Shown: positions 1 to 12,850 of the stretch, piece after piece
Numbering within the stretch: position 1 is the first letter of the stretch
Layout: each line of letters opens with the position of its first letter
From: Pyxicephalus adspersus
Lineage: Eukaryota; Chordata; Amphibia; Anura; Pyxicephalidae
Direction of reading: 5' to 3'
Length of the DNA: 64,000 bases
NCBI RefSeq assembly: GCF_032062135.1
Contig: NC_092862.1
Coordinates: forward strand, 61,067,306 to 61,131,305
Position numbers and translations under genes: made by a program
The notes under the pieces: generated by a model
The model's database searches: none
What the model was told of the DNA's origin: nothing
Seen by the model: the letters and a program-made list of their open reading frames with translations, nothing else

Positions 1-565
1 GAAACAAACCCTACCTGGATTCTTTAGCTGTACATTTTTAGATTGCTTCTCAAATGCTGTGGTTTGAGTGTAATTGAGTGTACCAATAGCTACCAAATGC
101 TATTTATTGCAGTGCTTCCCTAAAAAATGAGGACGTCTGTTTCAGGGTGGGTACTTTAAGGTAATCTCTTCTTTTGTTTTTGGAGGGATCCTAAAGGACA
201 TTTTTCTAGGTTTAAGGTGTTCAAAGCATTTACTTGTTACTTGCATTCTGCTCTTGAAGCCGCCTTTTGTTAACAGCTGCAGTTTTTCAAAAAAGGACAA
301 GAACAGTGTTCACCTAAACCACCTCAAATTATATCACTCACATCCACTGTACCCCCTATACCCAGTGTAAAACTGAATGTTAGGCATACATCGGTTAGGC
401 CTATTATTCCAATTCAAACTGTCCTGCTGGCCAATTTTACACTGCACTGTCCTCTGCTATGTCATAATTTATATAGTAAAACCCCTTCTAATACATTTGG
501 GCCTTTCTAATCAAAACTGTCCTGTTACCAGCCAATTTACTGCTGCATCATCTGCTCTCACTTAA
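1..565. other. AT-rich non-coding DNA, nothing recognised
   Basis: No exon with convincing splice sites, no conserved protein and no repeat family that recurs in this window could be seen. Short open stretches here look random. Confidence 0.6.
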
Positions 566-1066
566 CGTGTACCTATACTCAGAATTTTTGCTTTACATAA
601 AGGGGTAGAGAACCCCTTTATGAAGGGTAAAAATTCTGTTTTGCCTAATTCTGTCTAATTCTTGGCTGCCTAGGTGGTTGGGAATGGATGGGAGCGCAAA
701 GCCTCCTGGGATACCTACGTCAGGCATCCCGGGAGGCTCTTGGGCGCTCCTTCTACACATGCCCGAGCACCTTGGGCATGCGCAGAAGCAGTCTTTTTGC
801 TAAAAGAGAAAAATTTGCCGATGTCTCGCATGCACAGCGAGATCGGCAAATTTTTTTTCCATCCTACGTCACCCGATCTTGTGCCTGGGTCGGGTGACAT
901 AGGGTGAAGAACCCGGAGGAGAAGACGAAGATGGCAGTGCCAAGATAGCTGGATCTGGGCTGAGGCGGGACCAGATGCTGGACACCCCCGTAGTGATCGG
1001 ACTTGCCCTGCGGGATTGAAGGTTGAAGTGTGTTTTTGGTTTTTGAGTATAGTTCCTCTTTAATCA
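566..1066 (+). repeat. Dispersed ~500 bp repeat, copy A
   Basis: This copy shares long near-identical segments with copy B (2628-3115) in the same order. They are the opening 'ctcagaa..tttacata', the core 'gcctcctgggatacctac' followed by its partial complement 'catcccgggaggctc', a 'catgcgcaaa'-like block, 'gccgat..gagatcggcaa', and the closing 'tgccctgcgggatt' then 'ttcctcttta'. The core forms a hairpin of about 15 bp. Ends start and finish near TTAA-like sequence and resemble non-autonomous DNA elements. Small open frames inside it are not conserved between copies, so it is treated as non-coding. Confidence 0.75.
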
Positions 1067-2627
1067 TTGTAGTAGGACTCCTGTCTGTACTTTCAGTTAC
1101 ACTCACATAGTAACAAACAAGTTCACATTTTTTTCAAGGTATTGCTGGTAATCAGTGTTTATTAATATACTAGTAATGTTATGTTGTAATTAGTAAATGA
1201 TAAAAAGGCACTCTGGTAGAAACTACATGGAAACATTTCACCAATGTCCCACAAAGATATTCAAAACAAACAGAGCAATAATTATGTGTGATTGAGCCTA
1301 CAACAAAACCATTGGCTTTTTTCAATCCCAAGCAACGTACTGGTCTTAATATTATTAATAAATTGATTTTAGAGTTCACAAATTATATATATATATCTCA
1401 ATATTCTCCAAATGTATATAAAGGTAATCATAGTACTAGTACCATTTTTTCTTCTAGTTCCATAGCAATCACATGTTCTGCACACACACACAACCCACAC
1501 ATCAGAGTTTCAACTGAAGAAACACTAAAGTTCCAAGTGCAACCATTTTATTTAATTGGTGATTTGGTGGTTAATTCCTTGGGGCCAATTGAATTTATAA
1601 ATTATTGGAAAATATCACATCTGTACAAATAGAACCTGCACCACCAAAACGCTTACCTGAGTGGAGTCAATAGTTTTCGAGATCAAAATGGACACTGCTG
1701 CGTCCTGTATGGGGTTTGCCACATGGTGCTCTGAGAAGCAATAGTACATGAAGTAAAAGTGAATGCAGGACAGGGGAAATTTCCTGCAGACTTCGGTAAC
1801 AAGGGGGGTCACATCCCTGCAGCATTTTTTAGCTGTGGAATTTCAAATGAGGGCTTTAGATGGACATCTTATTTAATAAGTATTAAATATCATAGGGTCA
1901 AATGCATGTATTCATTGCAGAATTTTAGACCTCCTGTATATAAAAGATAATCTTGCTCCATGCATGACAAATATTTTTATGTGGAGGAAAGCAAAGTTCC
2001 TGTCTGAACAAAGGCACCAGTTATTCTAACCAATAAACAGTTAAAACTCTGTAAAACAGGTTTAATATAAGTCCAGCACAATGCTTCATACACATTTAGA
2101 TGAATGAAAACAGTTTAAATTCTCAGTACTTTTTTCATTTTATATTTAATATATAACAGAGATTGTCAGCAAGAACCTATAAGTGACATTGAAAAAAAAT
2201 ATCACCCACTAATTCAGCATATTTTAACCCATGTTCCTATTCACTGCACAACAATCCTTCTTCTTAATAATGTGTCCATTTTCAAGCGACCTTCACCTGC
2301 TAAAATTAGCCACAAACAAAATTTGCCCAGATTCTCCCAAACAATACTGTCATACTTCAATATTTAACCAACATAAATTCTTAAAAAAAAGATCTTTCCT
2401 GTACTTTTTATATTTAAAACTTAGGAAATGTACATTCACTTGCCAAATCCTCCAAAGTTTACGCATTGATTTACTTGCACAAAATACAAAAAAATTCTTT
2501 CTTTTTCTTGACATCCTTTTTCCATGCCTTAAATGGGTCTGATTTGCGCTACAAGGCGTTCTCCACAAATTTGTTTTTATTTTTTAAAAAAGACAAAATT
2601 AGTTTACATAAAATATTTTTATTTAAA
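1067..2627. other. AT-rich non-coding DNA, nothing recognised
   Basis: The stretch is between repeat copies A and B. It contains a short CA run near 1483 and open frames without splice context or recognisable protein similarity. No gene is supported. Confidence 0.55.
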
Positions 2628-3115
2628 GCGTAACTAAACTCAGAAATTTCACTTTACATAATAGGGTAGACAACCTTTTTATGTAAGGTAAAAATGATGT
2701 GGTTTTGTTTTTTTAAGTGCAACACCCTTTTTAAAAAAAAGGGTGCAGCACCGCCTAGGCGATCGAGAATGAATGGGAGCCCAAAGCCTCCTGGGATACC
2801 TACCTCACACATCCCGGGAGGCTCTTGGGTACTTCTTCTGCGCACGCCCTAGCATCTCATGCATGCGCAAAAGGAACTTTTTTGCGCAAAGAAAATTTTT
2901 TTGCCGATCTCACCCATGCGCAATGAGATCAGCAAGTTTTTTTCCATCCTACATCATTTATACGTAGGATGAAGAACCCAAAAGAAGAGACGAAGATGAC
3001 GGCGCCCGAGACGGATGCCAGGATGACGCGGGACCCCATGGAGGAAACCCTGGATGGATTGGACTGCCCTGCGGGATTAAAGGTGTGTTTTTTTTTTTTT
3101 GCCAGTTTTTTTTTT
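2628..3115 (+). repeat. Dispersed ~500 bp repeat, copy B
   Basis: Direct-orientation relative of the copy at 566-1066. It opens with 'aaagcgtaactaaactcag', shares the hairpin core 'gcctcctgggatacctac', the 'catgcgca' and 'gagatcagcaa' blocks, and ends at 'gactgccctgcgggatt'. It diverges from copy A by many substitutions and short indels, which indicates separate old insertions rather than a recent tandem duplication. Poly-T runs follow at 3088-3118. Confidence 0.75.
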
Positions 3116-4852
3116 TTCAGTTGAATTCCTTTTACCTATTAAAATATGCTCCACAAAAAGGGAACAATTAACCTTACTGTACTTAAGATCTTATAGTCAT
3201 TTGACTAGACATGATTTGATGGTCATGATTTTACTTAACAAATGCCTAGTATTTTCAGACAGGGAAATCCTGTTGAATCTTAATAGGTGATTTTTGTAAT
3301 ATTATTTTACCCAGGCTGAATTTTTCTTTAGCCCTTTACTTTAGTCTGCAACTTCAAATGGAAGATACGAGAAGCAAATAAACTCATCAGGCAAAATAAA
3401 TTATATATAGTGCCTGGATTTTTAAACTTAATGAATAGATGTTCAGTTAGCAGATATGTTTTATATAAAGGAATTGTTGTAAGTCAATCATAAGGGGATA
3501 AACAAAGGAGTAAAATCTTTGCATTAAAGCAGATAAAGGAAAATGGATTTGTGTATCAAGGAAAGACTGACCTCTAGCGGTAGAATGAAGTAACTTGCTA
3601 TGAAATGGTAATTACAATCAGTACTTTAGGAGGCCAATAAATAAAGGGAATTGCAATCCCTCTGACCCCAATAATAATTACTCTTTGTTTAATAAAATAA
3701 CAACAGTCTTTTGTTCTCCTAAATTTTATAATCAATGATCACCAGTTCACTATTATTCACTGAATTTACCTACTACCACATGATCACCAGTTTACATATC
3801 ACCAGATAGCGCTTGCCACTTTGATAATGCAGAAGGCCATAGGCCACGATGAAGATCAGTGGTATGGTTTTCAAAAACAATGATCCTGACTTTTGAAAAA
3901 AATAAAGTATGCGTCAGAAATAGAAGTGAATAGGCCACACAAAAACTTCTAAATAGAGAGATGAGTTACTCCATGCAAATGAAAGGCCTTTTTGAGCTTT
4001 TTAGTGTAATGATGGTATGGCGACAAAAAAATTGGTTGCTAACTTACAAAATCTGATCACCCTTATAAATCAGATTTCTGAAGTTCAAGATAACTCTTCC
4101 ACAATTCTGGCTTTAGAAACAGAAAAAGCTTTTGATATTGTTAACTTAATTATTTAAAGTTTACACTGAAGGCATTTGATTTTAGGGCACATGTCTGAAT
4201 TTGAAGAATTCAATTCATCATACTAATATGATATGTATACTAATCATCTATACCCCAGTTTCATATCTGACACAAATTAGCTCCACAGAAGAACATGCAA
4301 GAGATGTCAGTTATTATTTAACATCACTTTAAAATAGCTTTAAAAAATTGTGACCCTTTGCAAGGTATCAGACTGGGAACACTACAAATCATATTCTAAT
4401 AAATGCAGACTATATAATTCCCTTTAGACCCTCTGTATTGTAAACTCACGTCCTTAAACTATTTTATGAATTTTTTACATACATGGAGATCTATGACACT
4501 TAATATTTGTACTCTGTTACAAGATAAATCAACAGTGTGAAACTGCAAATCACCCAAAATTAAGGGGTATCTTCTTCCTTTACCCCAAAAATATATTTCT
4601 ACAAAATACTTAAACTTTAGTCACCACTATGTATAGGCAGCAGCTGACAGCTCTGCAGGCACCCTAAGGAAAAGTATAGATGAGTCAAGTGTGCAGCCTC
4701 CTTAGATGGCTTTATGTAGGAGAAGCCCTTTCCTGGGGTGCCAGAATTTTCTGTAGAACTGTTATAATAAATATATTAGTTCTCAGGTAGCTTGATTCAC
4801 TGACAAATACACATCAAATGTACTTGTAAAAAAATAATATGCTTTATTCAAG

Positions 4853-4855
<3 letters not shown>
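3116..4855. other. AT-rich non-coding DNA, nothing recognised
   Basis: No exon, RNA gene or repeat shared with the rest of the window was detected. Base composition is strongly AT-rich throughout. Confidence 0.5.
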
Positions 4856-4904
<49 letters not shown>

Positions 4905-4913
4905 GATATACAG
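4856..4913. repeat. (TA)n then (CA)n compound microsatellite
   Basis: A run of about 18 TA dinucleotides passes directly into four to five CA units. The Tyr-Ile repeats that appear on translation of the complementary strand are an artefact of the dinucleotide run. Confidence 0.95.
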
Positions 4914-7030
4914 ATGTATATTTGGAAGTTTTTAGTTAAGCTTATTCCAGCATACAGCTTTGAAACTTGTAGCTGTTTGATGAGTATTTTTTGGTAACGC
5001 ACACATACTATCCTCAAACTAAATAGAGTCAAGGATTTCCTGAGGCAAGTGTGTTTTTCCACTCATTGTACTGTATGGAGCAGAATAATCACTCAGGCTG
5101 TGGGAGTACAAACTCATTCCTCTTTTCATCTCCATGACATGGAGTGTGGGGGTATTTGTAATTTACAGAAGATAGACTGAAAGAATTGCAGTATTGCATG
5201 AGATTTCAGCTCACAGAAAATTACGACACCCATCAAGATCTGATACATCTAACTCTACAGTTTGCTGAACAATGAGGCTAGGAGAGAGTTAGTACTCATC
5301 CATCTAATCCTAATAATACTAGGCTTATTCCATCTACAGACTATGGTACAATTCTGACTGATCCCATATTTGCTAAATATAGCTGGACACTATGCAATAT
5401 CTTTAACTGATTAGATGAAAATTTCAAATATATCAAAACAATTCCATTTATGATCATATTTACTATTTATGATCATAATACATATTTAGTCAAAGTGAAA
5501 AAATGTCTGGAAATGACATTGGTATAACTATTAGTACTACTAATTATACCATTCTTTCATTACAATTGACTGGCAGCTAATGATAAAGCTCTGTACCCAA
5601 TACACGCCAACATCTCTCTACTCACCAATGCTAATATTGCTTATTTCATCTCATACCAAAAGTATAGTTAACATTTAGGTAGCTGCAATCAGGGCCAAAA
5701 CTTGCTAAGAAATTGCTAAAGAAACTCCAAAAAGTAGTACTGAGCCCTGGAAGCTATGCCCAAAAAGTCAGAGGGAGGGCAAAAGATCGCCATTACCTAT
5801 ACGTATATGTCAGTTTTGATCTTCTGCAGTCTTCTCCATTACTGACTTACAATGTCTTGTTTTGAAGAAGTACGCATGCAGTCTAAAATGAGAGCAAAAA
5901 TAAAAAATGCATAAACTAGACTCTGGACAACCTTTCTGGGATAGGGAAAACATGCACTTGCTGTCCCATTTCCTATCCTGGAAGGTCTCACTGCCAAAAG
6001 AAGGGGCTGGTTTTCAAAAGGAGGGTAGCTTCATTCCACTTTTAGAAAGTAAAAACAAAGCAATTACATTTTGATTATGGAGTTTTCCTATGCCTGGATG
6101 TGTTTCTAATTATTATGGCCTACCCCTGCAGTTGGCTGCCTTTTGCTAGTGTCAAACTTTACAGTCTGACATTACACAATGAGATCTAGTGCAAACTACA
6201 GAACAATAAATATGTACCTGACTTACCCCCGCAATGTCAGGTTTATGTCTAATCCAACCATAGGGTAAGAATGCAGTAAAACTGACTCCCATGCCTTTGC
6301 CCTCTTGTATAATTCCTCAAACAGAGGTTGCACAGTGTGAGTGGCAAAAGTACGTGGGTATTTCCAATGGCACTTCCTACTTGTTTTAAAGAATAGATAA
6401 TTTTAAAGAATAAGAATTAGATCAATAGATTATCTACACAGAGTATTTCTATACCTGGCCATTGAATGAGTTGAGTTGTCTGAAGCAGTTCCTTAGAGCT
6501 AAATTCTAGACAGAGATATTTTATCTCTTACAGAACTAGTCCAAGTACTGCTCTTGGTATCGACCTCCTGTGATCCCTGGACAGCAGCATTCAGGCCGGA
6601 AGAGGGGCAGAATTCTTAGCCAATCACAACTGCAAAGCGAATATACTTACACAGGACAGAGCAGAGTGCTGACCTCATCAGCATGTTGATCATTTTTCAT
6701 TTGTCACATTCTCATCTGAAGGGTTTCGTGGGACACATCTGGTAAAAGAGTAATATGAGCCCCATTATAATCCACTGGGTCCTTTTTCTAAACTACCCTA
6801 ATAGCTTCCTCAATATTATAATATTCTACAGAGCACATCCCAAGGTCTGCCTGGATTTGGAAAGTGTGAAAAAAAGCTCAAAAAGCTAACTTATTCTTAT
6901 AAAGGGTGTTTTGTTAATCAGGTCAGACCTAAGTCAGGAGTAGTAAGCTTAGTGAAGTTTAGTGCATTCTTGCAACAACTACTAAGCCTAAAGCCTAAAC
7001 CGGCATCTCCATCCCCTAATGTCTCCAACG
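4914..7030. other. AT-rich non-coding DNA, nothing recognised
   Basis: No exon with protein similarity or repeat recurring in the window was recognised across this 2.1 kb stretch. Confidence 0.5.
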
Positions 7031-7194
7031 TTCACATGCTAGGATGCGAGGCTATGGGATGCAGATGCCAGGCATCGCCAATGAGACCCCAATGCCTGCT
7101 GGGCATCACCAAGTGGACCTAGTTGCCCGGTCCGCAGGTCTTCCCTTGTATGAACACAACCCATCCATGAGGTCCAAAAGGTTGGTGACCACTG
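7031..7194 (-). mobile_element. hAT-like terminal fragment, outward end at 7194
   Basis: The stretch ends in 'ggttggtgaccactg', the reverse complement of the hAT-type terminus CAGTGGTCACCAACC. The other end of the element is not recognisable. Eight bases (TTCTAGAG, 7195-7202) separate it from a second hAT terminus facing the other way, and eight bases is the usual hAT target-duplication length. The family assignment rests only on the terminus. Confidence 0.5.
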
Positions 7195-7202
7195 TTCTAG
7201 AG

Positions 7203-7440
7203 CAATGGTCGCCAACCTTTTCGGTCCCGCGGACCACTAAAATCACCAGGTGCCGACCGTGCATGTGTGGGGAACCGGGTGTCACTGAAAGGGAGAGAAA
7301 CCTCCCCCAGAGTGACGTCGATATGGCATAACCCCGCCCACTATCCCATCGCAGATCTGAGCTTGCAGTGGGAGAGTGGGCAGGTTGTGTCCAGGGACAC
7401 AGCCAGCCCACTTCCCCGAGCCTGGGAACTGTAATGGGGA
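7203..7440 (+). mobile_element. hAT-like non-autonomous element, left part
   Basis: It opens with 'caatggtcgccaacctttt', a hAT-type terminal inverted repeat, followed by the sub-terminal 'gcggaccactaaaat'. It aligns for over 200 bp with the element at 47884-48112, sharing 'gtgtcactgaaaggg', 'cctccccc..agtgacgtc' and 'cccgcccac'. No transposase frame is present. The right end is not recognisable and runs into the satellite that follows. Confidence 0.7.
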
Positions 7441-8235
7441 CGTCCAGTAAGCCATTTCCTATCCAGTACAAAGACCTTTTGCCCCCTAGTGTTCAGGTCT
7501 GGAATAGGGATAAAAAACAGTCCGCTCATACAGTATATGACCAAGCTAATTCCCATCAAGTACAAGGACCTCACAATTATTTAAGTGGTCAGGTTTATTA
7601 TTTGGATAGGAAATAGACCACCATATATAACAGGGCTAATTCCCATCCAGTATAAGGATTCTTTGCTGCTTAGTGGTCAGATCCGGTATAGATATAGGGA
7701 AATTGCCCACTTATATATGACCAGGCTAATTGCTATCCAGTACACGGACCTTATGATGCCTGCCAGTGGTTAGCTCCAGTATAAGGATAGGAAATAGCTT
7801 GCTCATATATGACAAAGCTAATTCCCATCCACTACAAGGACCTCATCACTTTCTTCGTTGTCAGGTCTAGTATAAAGATAGGAACAAGCCACCTCATATG
7901 TGACCAGGGTAATTCCCATCCAGTACAAGAAACTTATGATGCCCCCTATTGGTCAGGTCCTGTATAGGGATAGGAAAAAGCCCACTCATATATAACAAAG
8001 GCCAAATCCAATCCAGTACAAGGACCTCATGATTACCTTAATGGTCAGGTCCAGCATTTAGATAGGAAATAGCCCAACCATATAAGCCAAAGCTAATTCT
8101 TATCCAATACAAAGATCTGATGATGCCTCCTAGTGGTCAGGTCCTATATAAGGAAATAAAATAGCCTGCTCATATATGATAAGGCGAATTCCCATGCCAT
8201 GGAATAACCTTGGCATTCCCCACTAGTCATGTCCA
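7441..8235 (+). repeat. ~91 bp satellite, about 8-9 direct units
   Basis: The phrase 'gctaattcccatccag' or a close variant recurs at about 7545, 7635, 7725, 7817, 7908, 8001, 8092 and 8184, which is spacings of 90-93 bp. Within each unit the order is 'tacaaggacc', 'ctagtggtcagg', 'tatagggatagga' and 'ctcatatatgac'. Units are diverged from each other, so the array is old. Open frames crossing it are not coding. Confidence 0.92.
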
Positions 8236-8545
8236 GTATTGGTACCTGACCACTAAGAGGCATTAAAAGTTCCTTGTACCAATATTCTAATTCTGGATCA
8301 GACCACTAGAGGAATGCTGGGGTCCTTTCACAAGATGGGAATTAGCTTTGTCATAAATTAGCTGACGGTTTCCTATCCTTAATTCTGACCTGACCACCAG
8401 GAGAATGGCAAGGGCCTTTAACAGGGTGGGAATAAGTCCAGTGGAAGCTAATTCATATCCTCCTAAAGGCCCTTTCCATTCTCCTAGTGGTCAGGTCAAG
8501 TATAGGGATAACAGTCTGCTAATTCGGTGGTCAGGTCTAGTATGT
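8236..8545 (-). repeat. Inverted and broken units of the ~91 bp satellite
   Basis: At least two units are in the opposite orientation to the main array ('tacctgaccactaagagg' near 8241 and 'cagaccactagagga' near 8300). They are followed near 8380-8530 by a mixture of reversed ('ctgacctgaccaccagg') and forward ('cctagtggtcaggtcaag', 'ggtggtcaggtctagta') pieces. Confidence 0.8.
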
Positions 8546-8550
8546 ATAAC

Positions 8551-8655
8551 CAAAAAAGAATAAGAGAAATAGAGAAGAGGGGAATGAGACAAAAGAAGAA
8601 AGAGGAAGTGAGTAGTGGGGGGGTTGAAGGAAAGAGAGAGGGTGTAAATTAGGTT
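8551..8655 (+). repeat. Polypurine tract
   Basis: Roughly 100 bases are composed almost entirely of A and G ('gagaagaggggaatgagac' and similar), ending in GAGAGAGGG. It lies directly downstream of the satellite. Confidence 0.8.
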
Positions 8656-10330
8656 ATATCAACCAATAGCAAAAACCTGTATTCTGCAGAATTTCAAAAG
8701 CATACCCATTAAAACAATCTTTGATCCACCTTTTCCTCAGTACTTATTAAAGTAGCACTAATTTCTAACAATCAATCAACATTAACAAGCTCATTAATTT
8801 TAGAAAACCATGGAGCTACATTAGGGTTCCCTGCTTTACTCCAGAGAGCTGGAATACATGCCTAAGCCATATTATCTTGGCAAGTGAGCAGAAGATTACT
8901 ATAGGCAGAACCAGAGAAGCATGAGGAATACCAGCTCAAAAGGGATGTAAATTTTTACATACTGTGATGAAGAGCCAAAAAGTATTTTTTTGGGACAGTC
9001 CGGTTTAGGTCCCAGTTCTAGAACTATCATGGCCAAATATAACAGGGACACTACCTGATGTACATGACTTGAACAAAGTTGCTTAAAAACAGTAAAAGAA
9101 CAGAGAAATTGGTCTGGTGATGGAAGAAAGCGTATAAAATATCTCAGCTGGATAATGTGCCAGAAACCCAATGAGACAAACTCGAGATCATCTTTCATCT
9201 CTATGGAGGGCCCAGTAGCTCTGTGAGTATAAAAAGAGTGGTGATAGCAGGGGTATGATATTGGTCAGCATTACCAGTTTGGCAAACATTTAAAGATTTG
9301 TTTCAACAGTTGGATGAGAGCAGAGAAAGAGGGATACACTAAGTGATTAACACTGAGGGAACAGCAATAGGTAGGGCCTGGAGTACATTTAGGCTGTACC
9401 ATCATTTTCTGAAGTTTACAATGGACGAACCACAAAAAGGTGCCTGTATTCAATTAAGAGACCTCTTGGCAATGTAGAAGTAAAGGGAAGTTAAGGATAA
9501 AAAGCCACAAAAGATCTTTTGAAATCCGTAATTGCCTCCACAGCCCATTTGAAGTAGAAAGCAGATGCAAGTTCTTGCAAGAGACTTCACTAAAGGAGTG
9601 CTCTCTTTGAGATCAGACAACATTAGCTAAAATTCTACTGCATTTGTTTACAAACCCCAAAAAAGTATGTCGGCATTTTGTCAAAGCAGCTTTAGCCTTA
9701 TAAAGACAATTAGCAGTGCTTCTCTAGCTGCTAGCAGTTTGGAGTAAAGGTCAGCAAAAATGAATTGTTTGTAGGAAGATTCTAGAATCTGAAAACCTGC
9801 AAAAGGGATAATACAAACGCCTCATGCTCTTTTTTGCAATGTGTTCCATGGCTAATGAGAGTCCCTGCATGAAAGGTTTGTGTGCCGCCCAGACTTTTGA
9901 CAAAAACAAAAACAGAATTGCTTAAAAATAGTAGAGGAAGGACTAAGCAAAGGGGAAATAATCAGAAAAAGAAGAATATAAAACTTTGTTAATATCTATG
10001 TGAATGTAGGGAATTCCCTAAATTACCACCAAACAATGGCACCTACCTACTTGAGGGAGTTAGGTAGCAATGGCTAGGGTGAGGAGGCTTGCCCATCCTG
10101 TGGGCAGAAACCCGACATTAGACAATCAAAAATAAAGCACACACCCACCCCTAACATTCAAGCCTGATACAGTAGTAGGACTGGGGAACATCAGAGAACT
10201 ACAGCAAAAATATATATTCAGCAACTATTAACAACAATAACAATAGAAGTACAAGTATTAGTGCAACAATTTAGTCCCGGACCGGAGAGGTCTAAAAGAT
10301 CTTTCCACCATAACAGTACCCATATCATTT
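8656..10330. other. Non-coding DNA, nothing recognised
   Basis: The longest open frame (8899-9198, minus, 99 codons) has no recognisable domain and no splice or promoter context. I do not call it a gene. Confidence 0.5.
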
Positions 10331-10334
10331 TGCA

Positions 10335-10440
10335 TGACATGTCATTTGCAATCCCTATTTAATATACAGCGCTGCGTAATATGTTGGAGCTATATAAATC
10401 CCATTTATTAATAATAATAATAATAATAATAATGACAGTA
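10335..10440 (+). repeat. SINE 3' tail with (AAT)n microsatellite
   Basis: It carries 'catttgcaatccctattta', 'tacagcgctgcgtaatatg' and 'gctatataaatcccattta' and then seven or so AAT units and a short ATC run. It matches the 3' end of the complete SINE at 60475-60803. Only the tail is present, as expected for a 5'-truncated retroposition. Confidence 0.85.
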
Positions 10441-11338
10441 ATCATCATCATCATCAGTAAAAGAGAGTAAGAAGGTAGTAACAAACTGTATGGCATTTGA
10501 TATAGAATTCAGTAGTATCTATAAAAGGTTCAGTCTTTATTCAAGAAGTGGAGCATTCGTTTGTCGCACTAAGTAAGGATTGTTACACCCAGGGCAGACC
10601 GACCTTAGGCTTCCACAGGGTGATGAGGATGACCCCATTTGTATGTACCATGAAAATACTTAAAGTAAAGTAGCAGGCGCATCTTCAGAGTGTGCCTGGA
10701 CAGATCTGGGAGAAGGTAGCTTTAAAAAAAAATCATTAAAATTAAATGGGCCTTTAAGCCATGCTTTTCATGCCATTTTCTACTGCAAAAAAAAGTGAAC
10801 TCTACAGATCACATCACAAGGCATAGCAAACGACTGTGACATGGAGTCACAGATCCAATAGACTTAATTTCCAGAGCTGTTGTCAGGGGTTTATCCAATA
10901 GGAAATTGAAGATAGCGGTGATGTGATCTCAAGATGAGGTAGCCCGTGGCTGGCCTCGAACCCTGACATTATTTCTGCAGTTGAGGTTTTCATGATCCAC
11001 TAGGCATAGGGTTATGATACAGAGGTAACCTTGGGTAGTTTCCTGGGTGAGCTCTAAACCCTGAAGTCTTGTATGAATTTGTTGTAAAAAATTCTCGCAG
11101 AGGGAGACACAGGTTCAAGGGACCTGGAGGATGTTTGGCACCATCTCTGATTGAAAATCTGGAGGGCCTACACCACAAAAATACTGTGGGAGACCCGTGC
11201 AGGATGGCTGCTTGGAATAGGCAATAGGAGTGCAAGAGTGCTGCGTCTGCCTGGTGTAGTGAGAAATGGCAGGGATGGATAGCAGCTGGACTGTAAAACA
11301 GCAGGGTCAGGCACCGAGCTGCAGGGAGTTGCACCACA
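10441..11338. other. Non-coding DNA, nothing recognised
   Basis: No exon or characterised repeat is visible. Overlapping minus-strand open frames at 10990-11392 show no recognisable protein and reach into the neighbouring SINE tail. Confidence 0.45.
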
Positions 11339-11503
11339 TAAAATTATTAGTATTGTTATTATTAATAAAGTGGAACTATATAGTGCCAACATATTACACA
11401 GCCCTGTATATTAAATAGGGGTTGTAAATGACAAACGAGTACAGACAGTGACACTGGAGGAGAGGACCCTGCCCCGAAGAGCTTACAATCTATTAGGTGG
11501 GGG
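11339..11503 (-). repeat. SINE 3' tail, reverse orientation
   Basis: Read on the minus strand it gives 'gattgtaagctcttcgggg', the 'cagggtcctctcctcc' block, 'catttacaacccctattta' and the 'gctgtgtaatatgttggc' motif. It ends in an ATT/AAT tail at 11341-11370. It belongs to the same family as 10335-10440, 34984-35125, 44645-44832 and 60475-60803. Confidence 0.85.
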
Positions 11504-12850
11504 AATTAACACACATTTTTTTACATGTAAGTATTACTCAGTGTATGTAGTTCTGCTTTAATAAATTTCTGTAATAAAAGAGAATAAAATACAAAAATAC
11601 TGATCTGCTCTGTGGAGCCATAGCTTGCTAAAAATTCTTGGTAAAACTTGGGAGGAAAAAAATCAGAATCCCAATGCTGTACAATTATAGTTGTAAAATG
11701 TAGAAAAAAAATGAATCAAATCAGAACATATGAACCTATAGTTTAATATAACCATAGGACATACAGTATTTTCTCATGGAATCTGGGTATATATTAGTCT
11801 GAAATGACAAGCACTGGTTCCCATCACAGTGCCATGGAAAGAATCCCTAACCCACCTAGAAAACAACAAGCAAACAAAACCCCATAATCTGTATTAAATA
11901 ACCATTAGTACATTGGTTAGCTCCTGCTTAGTCGCCTTGCATAATATCTTAGCTTGATGCCTTTGTAAACTCATCCAAACTAGTCATGTAATGACTCATG
12001 TAAGTCTCACCATACAAATGACAATTTCACTGCACAATCAGCTTAAATTTAATTACATAGATGGACCTACCAAAAAACATTCAATCACTATGTATCCAGT
12101 TTGGCTGGCCTTTGCATTACATAGATGTTTTTGGATATAGAGGAGATTGTGTAGATTGATTGTAACATGTATGTCAGGGCCTAGGCCAATTTAGGATGTG
12201 CAGTTGTCATCTGCAAAGTAAACTACTCCCAGGTGGAACCACTACATGCCTGAAAGCATTTTATTTAGGGCAACCACAGTGAGTAAGTTTGTCCTGTGCT
12301 TACAGCACTTCAACCTTATGGGACATTATAAAACTGATTCCATTGACTTGAATATGGAATGCATTGCAAACCTGTTGCAAACCATTCCATTGAAGCCAGT
12401 AGAAGTGATTGTATGATAAACCCACTGAGAAGAGACATATTGCTTCTAAGATACCACTTGGCAATGCCTGCAAATCTATTTGTACACACATGATATTTTA
12501 ACAACTCCCGCTACTTCTGGTATGCATACATGCACCTATGTTATTGATTTACCTTTCCTCTGAACTAGGCTTTCAAGTTTGTACGATCAGGCAGGTCATT
12601 ATTGCCAGAAAGGGATATTTCTGCAATGTGCATCTTACCTGTCTGATTGCTTTAGGTTTCTGGCAAAAACCAGACCTTCACCCCTCCACTTGAGACTTTT
12701 TCTCACCACATGGCCTAGTATTTGTGTGGGGTTATTCAGGGCTCACTTAGAATTTGGAATCAATTTAAAGCAGACCCCTTAGTGGTGCTGGCTATGTCAG
12801 TTTGCATCAATGAAAAATAAAACATTTTATGCACGGCAGCGGCCATCTTG
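11504..12850. other. AT-rich non-coding DNA, nothing recognised
   Basis: No gene or recurring repeat was recognised in this 1.3 kb stretch. Confidence 0.5.

Noticed and set aside
8899..9198. 99-codon minus-strand frame
   Set aside because: The hydrophobic translation has no recognisable family and no gene context. This length is expected by chance in 64 kb.
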